Positions 57,411 to 64,000 of a DNA stretch of 64,000 nt are shown here, piece by piece. The position numbers and the translations under genes are program-made. The stretch is from the NCBI RefSeq assembly GCF_025141175.1, contig NZ_CP081155.1:1207001-1271000 (forward strand), read 5' to 3'. Origin of the DNA: Jannaschia sp. M317 (GTDB taxonomy: Bacteria; Pseudomonadota; Alphaproteobacteria; Rhodobacterales; Rhodobacteraceae). The number at the start of each line of letters is the position of its first letter. Position 1 is the stretch's first letter. Below the pieces are notes generated by a model. The model made no database searches, had not been told where the DNA came from, and saw nothing but the letters and a program-made list of their open reading frames with translations.

Positions 57411-58280
57411 TCAGGCCCCTCGGGCGATGCGCTCGACGGCGTCGTCGGTCCACCAGACGCCGTTTGCGACCATGCGGAAGTTGATGATCGCGGCCAGGTA
57501 GCCGTCGCCTTCGGGCACCTTCGCGCCGGCGGTCGCGTCGCGCACCACGGCGACCTCGAACCCGAGCTCCAGAAGTTCGTAGAGATGCGCCTGGGTGCAG
57601 AGGTTGGCGGACATGCCTGCCAGGATGACCTTGTCGATCCCGCGCTTGCGCAATTGCAGGTTCAGATCGTTCTGGGCCGGGCTGTAGACCTTGTGGGGTG
57701 AGCAGATGACGGTCTCTCCGTCTTCGATGTATTTCTTGTACTGCGGCATCCAGTCGGCGCCGGAGCCGTCAAAACCCTCAAGGTTCAGCGGGCCGGGGCG
57801 ATCGAACATGCCGATGCCGTGCATGGTCTTTTCGAGGGTGCCTTCGAAGTCCCACCGGTGATCGTGTGGATAGTAGTAGTGCGGCGAGATGAAGACCGGC
57901 ATGTCCGCAGCCTTGGCCGCAGCGAAAAGACGCTCGATGTTATCGACGGTGCCCTGTTCGGTCACGCTTTCGCCAACGACGCCCCAGGTGACGCCATCTT
58001 CGGACAGGAAATCGATCTGAGGGTCGGTGACGACAAGCGCGGTGCGGCCCGGCGCGATTTCCATATCGACTTGCGGCAGGCCCGGCTCGGCGGGGTCGGC
58101 ATAGGTCGCGCGTGCCTGGGGCGTCGCGGCCATCGCGGCGGCACCTGAAACGGCGACGCCGCCCGCAGCGGCGGCCCCGGCTGCGCCGGCCATCAGGCGC
58201 CGTCGTGCCATGTCGACCCGTTCGGGGGTGACGTCGCAGCCGCAGGCGCGGTCATTGTGGTGGGTGTGATCGTTGTCCAT
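57411..58280 (-). CDS. Tat-exported isochorismatase-family cysteine hydrolase
   Basis: 289 residues. The N-terminus has a twin-arginine signal (MARRRLMAGAAGAAAAGG) after a His-rich head, and the hydrolase domain is of the isochorismatase/nicotinamidase type with the Asp in ALVVTDPQIDFLSEDG, the Lys in VICSPHKVYS and the catalytic Cys in ILAGMSANLCTQAHLYELL. Tat export of this fold is unusual and suggests a periplasmic substrate. It is followed by the YHS gene. Confidence 0.88.
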   Translation of the reverse strand: MDNDHTHHNDRACGCDVTPERVDMARRRLMAGAAGAAAAGGVAVSGAAAMAATPQARATYADPAEPGLPQVDMEIAPGRTALVVTDPQIDFLSEDGVTWGVVGESVTEQGTVDNIERLFAAAKAADMPVFISPHYYYPHDHRWDFEGTLEKTMHGIGMFDRPGPLNLEGFDGSGADWMPQYKKYIEDGETVICSPHKVYSPAQNDLNLQLRKRGIDKVILAGMSANLCTQAHLYELLELGFEVAVVRDATAGAKVPEGDGYLAAIINFRMVANGVWWTDDAVERIARGA

Positions 58281-59012
58281 TTCGGGACTCCTTTCTGGGG
58301 TGTGATGACAGCGCGCCGGACGGTGTGCTGTCGGGGGAACAGGGTCGTGCCTCGTCGTTTGGGCACATGTCATCTGCGCGCAGCCGAAGGGCGCGCGGGG
58401 CAGGCAGGTGTCGTTGCGGAGGACCTCGCGCCCCGGCGTAAGGGGCGCGATCCGTGACGCTTTAGGTCAGAGGGTGCCGCGCGCCGGGTTCGGCTGGGCG
58501 CAATCGGTGCCTGAGGCGCGGATTACCGGCAGGAGGCGCGCGAACACCTTTCACCGCATGGTGAACGGAAACGTCAGGATGCCGGTCATCAGGGCGGCGG
58601 CGATGGCGGCCAGAACAAGCTGGGCCATGTCACCGGTGACCGAAGGAACCGAGGGTTTCGAAATCTGGGGGGCGTCGTGCCGCTTTGCCGCGGTCCGTGT
58701 CATCTTGCTTTTCATTCTCATAGTCTTGGTCTCTCGGTTGGCAGGACGGGCTTTCGGGTCGCGTTGCAGCATCCGAACCTTCCTGTGTGTGCTGAGATGA
58801 CGCTAGATGACCGGGCGTCCTGCGGTATCGGCCAGACCTGCCAGGCAGATGGCCGAACCTGCCAATGTTGGCTGGCGGCAGACCCGGGTTCAAAGGGCTT
58901 GACCGTTTTCAACGCGCAGGTTTCGCGGCGCTTGATCAGGGCGGGCACGTGGGTGGCGTGAGGACCGTCGGTTGTTCAACCCGTCCAGCCTGATCGAGGG
59001 GGGCTGCGGGTT
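58281..59012. other. Gap between hydrolase and AraC genes
   Basis: Apart from the small gene at 58551-58772 I see nothing certain in these 732 bp. Open frames on the plus strand (such as 58408-58800) have no start support and no recognisable product. Confidence 0.4.
58551..58772 (-). CDS. Possible small membrane protein
   Basis: 73 residues: a basic N-terminal half (KTMRMKSKMTRTAAKRHD) and one C-terminal membrane span (MAQLVLAAIAAALMTGILTF). A strong ribosome-binding site (AGGAAGG) lies at correct spacing before the ATG, the main reason for calling it. No family recognised; it could be a truncated relic of a two-span protein such as DUF2798. Confidence 0.4.
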   Translation of the reverse strand: MLQRDPKARPANRETKTMRMKSKMTRTAAKRHDAPQISKPSVPSVTGDMAQLVLAAIAAALMTGILTFPFTMR

Positions 59013-60023
59013 TTACCGGTTCGGACGTTGTTGCCTGAACTGGGCAGGGGCCTGGCCGACCCACCGCTTGAAGGCCCTGCTGAACGTGCTCTGCTCCGAG
59101 AAACCGGTCAGAAAGGCGATTTCCGCGACCGAGCTGGTGCTGTCCCTGAGAAGATCCTGCGCGAGCGAAGACTGCGCTTCGGTCAGCACATCGCGAAACG
59201 TCAGCCCCTCTGCGGCAAGACGACGGTAGAGCGTGCGTTCGCTCATCCCCAACGCGCGCGCGGTCTCCGCTGCCTGCGGCACGCCATTGCTGAGCGCCGG
59301 TGTGAGGTGACGCAAAAGCGTCGCCCTGAGCGAGGTGTCATCCCTGAGCGAGCCGATTTCCGTTTCGAGGTGCGCAGTCAGAAAGTCGGACACCGCCCGG
59401 TCCCCCAGCAGGTTCGGCAGATCGAGCGTCGCGGGCGGCAAGGCTATGGCGTCATGATCTGCCTCGAAGTGTACAGGGCAGTTGAAAAGCGCGGCATAGC
59501 GGTCTGGATCACTGCGGCAGGCATGCCGGAACGAGACATGGTCGAGAACCAATTCGCCTTGGACGAACAGACGCATGTTGTGGGCGAACCCGGCAAGGGC
59601 GATTTCAGTGCGCAAGGTCAACACCGGATGATGATCTGTCCGCGCCTCGAAGGCGAAGAGCGCGGGATCCCGCGTTTCGTCCAGGCGATAGATGGCTGTG
59701 TCGGTGACAACGCGCCAATAGCGCGCAACCCGTTCCAGCGAGCATCGCAATGTCGGAGACGTCTTGACCGCCAATCCAAGAATGCCGATGTCATCAACCC
59801 GGATTTTCCGCGCATAGGCCTCCATCAGGCCGATATCGTCCTCGTAGCGAAGGCGGATCCAATCCAGCAGCTCGAAATAATCGCTGTCCGAAATACGACT
59901 GTCAGACGATTGCGGCAGGCTCCGCAGGACAACACCATCGGACACGAGGTCCCCGTCGTCGCTCAGGGACATGCCCGCGGCCTGGGCCATGGTTTTTGCA
60001 AAGGCAGCGATCACACTCGGCAT
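59013..60023 (-). CDS. AraC-family transcriptional regulator
   Basis: 336 residues. The N-terminal ~210 residues match the arabinose-binding-type (AraC_binding_2 / OruR-like) sensing domain, and the C-terminal ~100 residues contain two helix-turn-helix motifs (ARALGMSERTLYRRLAAEGL and SSVAEIAFLTGFSEQSTFSR). The ATG at 60023 is used; a TTG two codons earlier is possible. It lies upstream of the azoR/YHS/hydrolase cassette on the same strand and is the natural candidate to control it. Confidence 0.88.
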   Translation of the reverse strand: MPSVIAAFAKTMAQAAGMSLSDDGDLVSDGVVLRSLPQSSDSRISDSDYFELLDWIRLRYEDDIGLMEAYARKIRVDDIGILGLAVKTSPTLRCSLERVARYWRVVTDTAIYRLDETRDPALFAFEARTDHHPVLTLRTEIALAGFAHNMRLFVQGELVLDHVSFRHACRSDPDRYAALFNCPVHFEADHDAIALPPATLDLPNLLGDRAVSDFLTAHLETEIGSLRDDTSLRATLLRHLTPALSNGVPQAAETARALGMSERTLYRRLAAEGLTFRDVLTEAQSSLAQDLLRDSTSSVAEIAFLTGFSEQSTFSRAFKRWVGQAPAQFRQQRPNR

Positions 60024-60459
60024 GGGCAAACGTAAGCCGAAAGCGGTCAGGGTGCCAGTTTTTCCAGCTCGTCTGAAATCCTGTCGGATCTGTCAGCCGC
60101 TCAATCCGCACGCGCGCGTCGCTGTCGTCTCAGGCGCGCTTTCGGGAAGGGCGATCCGCTCCCGCAGGGCCACGGGTTTCCCCCCGCGGTCAGGATCGGT
60201 CAGGCCCACCGGGACGCGCTGCGGGCTGGAACGGTCGTGGCCGATCATCTGGCTGACGGTGCCGCGCGCGGTCCACAGGGACCGGCGACACCTTTCAGGC
60301 GACAGGACCGGTCCCGGTTTGTCGCCCATCCTCAGACCACCTTTGCTGCGGCACAGGGTATTGGAAAGTGTGTCGAGGCACAGCCGTCCGGTACCTCAGG
60401 CGAGATCGCTGGGCGGCCAAGACGTTGACCACGCAAGACCGCACCGCAAAGGTGAACCC
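60024..60459. other. Non-coding gap upstream of the AraC gene
   Basis: No gene is supported here. A frame on the minus strand (60093-60329) has no domain or ribosome-binding site. The stretch may be decayed coding DNA like the aldolase relic that follows. Confidence 0.4.
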
Positions 60460-60708
60460 GGCGACCAGAGCACAGCGCTGACGTTCCTGCCCGCCCGCCG
60501 GGTTGGCCCGGTCGGACTGTCAGCGATCAAGACGGTTGTTCCCAAAGGCACGCCGACCTATGCGTTCGGTGGCGTCGGACCGGTCAGTTTGCGGAACGGT
60601 TCCAGGCCGGGATTGCCGGTTGCGGTATCGGGACAGGCCCCGTGCCGCCCCGACGACCCGGCTGGGGACGGTCACACGGGTGCCACGCAGGCCAACGTGC
60701 CATGCTAG
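60460..60708 (+). pseudogene. Relic of 2-dehydro-3-deoxy-6-phosphogalactonate aldolase (C-terminal part)
   Basis: Translated pieces in several frames line up with the C-terminal end of KDPGal aldolases: LTFLPARRVGPVGLSAIKTV then VPKGTPTYAFGGVGP in one frame; after a shift near 60585, FQAGIAGCGIGTG in a second; then CRPDDPAG and ATQANV in another. No start or N-terminal half is present. It is therefore a truncated, frameshifted relic. It ends 38 bp before fbp. The assignment is by remembered family pattern. Confidence 0.6.
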
Positions 60709-60746
60709 GATGCAGCGCGGGCGCAATTGAAGGGATCAAATCAGAC

Positions 60747-61757
60747 ATGAGCGAAGCACAAGTAACTTTCCGGCAGTTCCTGCTGAACAACCGGCGGGCG
60801 CATGGGACGGACAAGGATCTGATATTCTTGCTGGAGGATATCGCCACAGCCTGTCGGATCATTTCCCACCGGATCCGCAGCGGCGCTTTCGCGGGCACGC
60901 TTGGCGCGACCAAGGACGTCAACGTGCAGGGCGAGACGCAAAAGCAGCTCGATGTGATCGCCAACGAAGTCTTCGTCAAACACTGCTCCAACTGCGGGCG
61001 GGTGGCGGCGCTTGTCTCGGAGGAGGTGGATGAGATCATCTGGCTCAAGGATCGGCCGGCCGCAGGGGACTATCTGGTTTACTTCGATCCTCTCGACGGT
61101 TCCTCCAACCTGGATGTGAACCTATCGGTCGGTTCGATCTTTTCGGTGGTCGCGCTGGAAGACGCGCTGGAGCGGACATCGGACGAAGCGGTCCTTCAAA
61201 AGGGAAGCCGACAGATCTGCGCGGGCTACGCGATCTACGGACCCTCCACGTCGCTGGTCATCACAACCGGAAGCGGGGTCGACGGTTTCACGCACCAGCA
61301 GGGCACGGGCGAGTTTCGCCTGACGTTTCCGGACATGCGCATCCCTGAAACCACGCGGGAATTTGCCATCAACGCTTCGCGCTATCACCATTGGGACGCA
61401 TCGATGCGGCGCTATGTGGATGAATGCCTCAGCGGCGAAAACGGCCCACGCGCGCAAAGCCACAATATGCGCTGGACCGCGTCGATGGTGGCCGACATCC
61501 ACCGCATCCTGACGCGCGGTGGCGTCTTCATCTACCCGGTGGACCGCGAAAATGCGTCGATGGGCGGGAAACTTCGCCTGATGTACGAGGCAAACCCCCT
61601 GGGGATGGTGGTCGAACAGGCGGGTGGCATGGCCTCGACCGGAACGGATCGTATTCTCGACCTGCCGCCACAGTCGCACCATCAGCGGGTGGCTGTGGTC
61701 ATGGGGTCTTCGGATGAGGTGCGGCGGATCAATCGCTATTATCAGGAGGCGCAATAG
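60747..61757 (+). CDS. fbp: Fructose-1,6-bisphosphatase, class I
   Basis: 336 residues. It hydrolyses fructose 1,6-bisphosphate in gluconeogenesis and, in autotrophs, the Calvin cycle. The metal and substrate site YFDPLDGSSNLDVNLSVGSI is complete, and GVFIYPVDRENASMGGKLRL contains the C-terminal active-site lysine region. The start at 60747 (MSEAQVTFRQFLL) is preceded by GAAGGGA. No Calvin-cycle genes flank it, so its role in this genome is most safely gluconeogenic. Confidence 0.95.
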   Translation: MSEAQVTFRQFLLNNRRAHGTDKDLIFLLEDIATACRIISHRIRSGAFAGTLGATKDVNVQGETQKQLDVIANEVFVKHCSNCGRVAALVSEEVDEIIWLKDRPAAGDYLVYFDPLDGSSNLDVNLSVGSIFSVVALEDALERTSDEAVLQKGSRQICAGYAIYGPSTSLVITTGSGVDGFTHQQGTGEFRLTFPDMRIPETTREFAINASRYHHWDASMRRYVDECLSGENGPRAQSHNMRWTASMVADIHRILTRGGVFIYPVDRENASMGGKLRLMYEANPLGMVVEQAGGMASTGTDRILDLPPQSHHQRVAVVMGSSDEVRRINRYYQEAQ

Positions 61758-62165
61758 CACCACCTGACCAGGCGTCTCAGGCCGCGTTCAGCTTCAGGGG
61801 CGTCGCGAATTCTTGTTCTCGATGCCCCTGCGGGTAAAGGCGCGCAACCGCCGCAGGAAACCCCCTCCATGGTGGGGGCCCGACGAGGGCATCCTATGGG
61901 GGCGCCATGGGAAGAACGGTCTGTTCGTCTTCATGCGGACCGCAGATCGGCCCGTCCCTCGGAGAGCCACGGACGAGGACTATTCAGGGTGAGCGTCGCT
62001 GACAGGGCCCGTCCGCAACGGCCCGCGTGCAGATCCTCGCGTCCGTCTAAGCAGCGACCAATCTAGGAGACGCGGGTCACGTCACCCCGCCGCCCCCAAC
62101 GAATTGCCGAGACACTAGCGGACGCCTCAAACCGGATAAGATCCACGCAAGCAATAGGGGCATGA
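61758..62165. other. Non-coding region between fbp and the tRNA fragment
   Basis: No gene is supported in these ~400 bp. A short near-palindrome, CCCCCTCCATGGTGGGGG, lies at about 61861-61878. Nothing else recognised. Confidence 0.4.
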
Positions 62166-62210
62166 TGGTGGCGGTGCAGGGACTTGAACCCCGGACACGC
62201 GGATTATGAT
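62166..62210 (-). other. 3' fragment of a CAU-anticodon tRNA; probable integration (att) site
   Basis: On the minus strand this reads as the last ~45 nt of a tRNA: ATCATAATCCGCG (anticodon CAU and 3' side of the anticodon stem), GGGGTTCAAGTCCC (T arm), then the acceptor strand CACCGCC, A and CCA. The 5' half is missing: upstream bases do not pair to complete an anticodon stem. Such 3' fragments arise when a tyrosine integrase inserts an island into a tRNA gene. It is likely elongator tRNA-Met. Confidence 0.75.
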
Positions 62211-62437
62211 GACGCGGACAGTATGGCATAACAGTATGTTACGACCGTTTGTCTAAATCGGTGTCTAACTTTTGTAACGGACTGATAACAGGATGTTTTG
62301 TGATCTGAGCGGGATCAGTATCCGTTGGTCGAGAGCGTGTGCATGCTTCCACGTTGTGCTCGAACCGTGCTCAGACCCAAGGACATCGATGACGAAGAGG
62401 GTCGCCACAGCTCAACGCTCACCCAATAAAAGCGCTC
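62211..62437. other. Integrase-arm-like flank of the att site
   Basis: AT-richer than the surrounding DNA. Contains the near-repeats TTTGTCTAA and GTGTCTAACTTTTGT close together and an inverted GTTAC/GTAAC pair, resembling arm-type binding sites of P4-like integrases. No gene is supported. Confidence 0.35.
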
Positions 62438-64000
62438 TTAGGCCAAGAGGTCGAAGTCCTGTCCCGCGATCCGCAGCGTGATCTCGTCGTTGCCCATGCC
62501 GTCGACCAATGCCCAAAGGATCTGGCCGGAGGGTTTGAAGATCACGAAGGCCTCGTCGACGCCCGCTGCGCCTGCGTTGGCTGTGTTGGCCTGGTTCACC
62601 TGGAACTGGTCAATAGTTGCACTGCCGCCAAACTGCAGCACGTCGCCCTCGGCAAAGCTGTAGTCCTGGATCCAGTCGCTGCCGTGATCCCGAATGCCGA
62701 GATGGAAGAAGCGATCCGCGTCTGCACCGCCATTGACCCGATCCGACCCGAACCCGCCATTGATGAAATCGAACCCGTCGCCACCGACGATCAGGTCCCC
62801 GAACGCGCTGCCGGTCAAGGTGTCGTCGCCGGTGCCACCTATCACCGTATCGGTCCCGAACCCGCCTGCTATGTTGTCGTTCCCTGCATCCCCTCGCAGT
62901 TCATCATTGCCGAAGCCGCCGTCGATGTTGTCGTCGCCGTCACCGCCGTAGATCACGTCGCGCAGGTCGGAGTCCGTGTCTCCTCCCACGAGCAGATCGT
63001 TGCCGATGCCGCCGATCAGAGTGTCGTTGCCGTCGCCACCACGAAGTGTATCGTTGCCGGCGTCGCCGCTCAGCCGGTCGTTGCCGCCGTCGCCGGACAG
63101 GTCGTCATTGCCGCCGCCCCCCGCGATGGTGTCGTTGCCGTCAGACCCGACATAACTTTCGTCGGCATCGGTGCCGGTCCACACATCGTCCCCAACAGTG
63201 CCTGCAACGGGAACTGAAAAGAACTGGCCGAAAACGCCCTTGCCGTTGTGATCGCCAATCAAGCCATTATTGTCTCCCATTGTCCAGGCGATTGCCACAC
63301 CGCCTTGTGTGCTGGTGGCCATAGCCGGCGAGCGCTGCCAATCCTCTACAAAGGTATTGACCACTTGTTCCGTGCCGACCGGCGTACCGGTCGCGTCAAA
63401 ACGTTGGGTCGCGATATCGCCAAGCTGGGTGGCGTGATAGGTTTCCCACGTCGCCTGAAAGCCGCCATCGGGCAGCGCGGAAAGCTGAACATTATGCTGA
63501 TCCCCAACGGTGATCGTATTGACCAGGAACTCGCCCCCCAGCGCGAGGCCGTCCGCGTCAAAGCGTTGCGCCCAAATGCCGTTAGCGTCGGTATCGTCGC
63601 CGTGGCCAAAAGACATCCACGCCACGACGAAACCACCGCCCGTAAGCCCGGTGACAGATGGCAATCCCTGATTCATATCGCTAAAGGTGTTGACGTGAAA
63701 TTCCCCCCCCACACGTTCGGACAGGTTGTTGTAGCGCTGGCCAAAGATATCCCGCCGCACAAAGCCGTCCTGGCCATCGGACTGCCAGACCACCACATAG
63801 CCACCGTCGCTAAGGGCCGCGATATCGGGATAGTCCTGATTGTTGGTGGTCGTGGTGTTGACGCGGAAATCCGGGCCCAGACTGATGCCCGTCGCCGAAA
63901 GTTGCTGGACGACAACACCCGCTTGCGATCCGTCCCACGACCACGTCGCGGCACTGACGATGCTGCCATCTATCAACGTTGCCAGTTTCGAGTAGTGGGT
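62438..64000 (-). CDS. RTX-type calcium-binding protein, C-terminal part
   Basis: About 520 residues are in the window; the frame is open to the right edge (the first in-frame start-like codon at 63976 is only a TTG), so the N-terminus lies outside. The first ~250 residues hold repeats of about 50 residues with GGYVVVWQS and GGEFHVNT or GGEFLVNT motifs. Then follow about 15 nonapeptide RTX repeats of the GGxGxDxLx kind (such as GGDGNDTLIGGIGNDLLVGG), which bind Ca2+ outside the cell, and a C-terminal ~70-residue secretion-like tail. Export by a type I system is expected; adhesin or enzyme function is not decidable. Confidence 0.88.
   Translation of the reverse strand, partial: THYSKLATLIDGSIVSAATWSWDGSQAGVVVQQLSATGISLGPDFRVNTTTTNNQDYPDIAALSDGGYVVVWQSDGQDGFVRRDIFGQRYNNLSERVGGEFHVNTFSDMNQGLPSVTGLTGGGFVVAWMSFGHGDDTDANGIWAQRFDADGLALGGEFLVNTITVGDQHNVQLSALPDGGFQATWETYHATQLGDIATQRFDATGTPVGTEQVVNTFVEDWQRSPAMATSTQGGVAIAWTMGDNNGLIGDHNGKGVFGQFFSVPVAGTVGDDVWTGTDADESYVGSDGNDTIAGGGGNDDLSGDGGNDRLSGDAGNDTLRGGDGNDTLIGGIGNDLLVGGDTDSDLRDVIYGGDGDDNIDGGFGNDELRGDAGNDNIAGGFGTDTVIGGTGDDTLTGSAFGDLIVGGDGFDFINGGFGSDRVNGGADADRFFHLGIRDHGSDWIQDYSFAEGDVLQFGGSATIDQFQVNQANTANAGAAGVDEAFVIFKPSGQILWALVDGMGNDEITLRIAGQDFDLLA

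Noticed and set aside
60093..60329. 78-codon frame on the minus strand between the AraC gene and the aldolase relic
   Set aside because: No family similarity that I can recognise, no ribosome-binding site, and the surrounding DNA seems decayed.
62166..62240. Complete tRNA gene at the tRNA-like sequence
   Set aside because: Only the anticodon-to-CCA half matches; the DNA upstream cannot form the 5' acceptor, D arm or the other anticodon strand.

Overview
The window is about 64 kb of GC-rich chromosome from an alphaproteobacterium, most likely of the Rhodobacteraceae (Rhodobacter/Roseobacter group). Pointers to this are a malyl-CoA lyase of the Rhodobacter type, a DUF6455 protein, a membrane-anchored cytochrome c of the cy/c552 kind, GAAC-N7-GAAC (alphaproteobacterial LexA) half-sites, a ~94-nt small SRP RNA, and an XRE regulator beginning with a short leader typical of this family. 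Most of the window is ordinary core genome in short, tightly packed operons. The accessory material is the REP/RAYT system, a detoxification-like cassette at 56-60 kb, and a probable island boundary at 62.2 kb.

Layout. 0-11.7 kb: tail of a Ca2+/Na+ antiporter, malyl-CoA lyase, a 5TM sensor-like protein, accA, small envelope and hypothetical genes, rimO, an AsmA protein, and psd-pssA (phosphatidylethanolamine synthesis). 11.8-13.5 kb: leuA preceded by a leucine-rich leader peptide with an overlapping hairpin (attenuator candidate). 13.5-20 kb: a REP-associated tyrosine transposase (RAYT) and then the rod-shape operon mreB-mreC-mreD-mrdA-rodA. 20-27.7 kb: dioxygenase/hydrolase pair, Bax-inhibitor-1 protein, LysR regulator, quinone-oxidoreductase-like gene, XRE regulator, hisN, 8-oxoguanine-deaminase-like gene, DUF202 protein. 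27.8-31 kb: a tandem repeat, the SRP RNA gene ffs with a good promoter, and an NMT1/THI5-type ABC transporter. 31-36 kb: nudC, an SRPBCC protein, a small DUF1127-like gene, a GcvA-like regulator, GNAT, pheA, cytochrome c. 36-42 kb: the yejABEF-like peptide importer. 42-48.4 kb: a D,D-carboxypeptidase and heme genes hemF, hemE and hemC, with an FAD-oxidoreductase pair between them. 48.5-55.8 kb: gnd, an SOS-box-controlled radical-SAM/UdgX DNA-repair pair, and galU-otsB-otsA (UDP-glucose and trehalose synthesis). 56-60 kb: azoR, YHS protein, Tat-exported isochorismatase-like hydrolase, a small membrane protein and an AraC regulator. 60-64 kb: a decayed KDPGal-aldolase, class I fbp, a 45-bp tRNA 3' fragment that looks like an integration site, and an RTX calcium-binding protein running off the right edge.

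The most notable signals are: three GAAC half-sites at exact 11-bp spacing immediately before the radical-SAM start codon; GTAG-headed REP hairpins in three stem variants scattered over 31 kb together with their presumed transposase, one copy lying inside the transposase gene in frame; the tRNA fragment marking an island edge; and the leucine attenuator. No CRISPR array, complete tRNA, rRNA or classical insertion sequence was seen.
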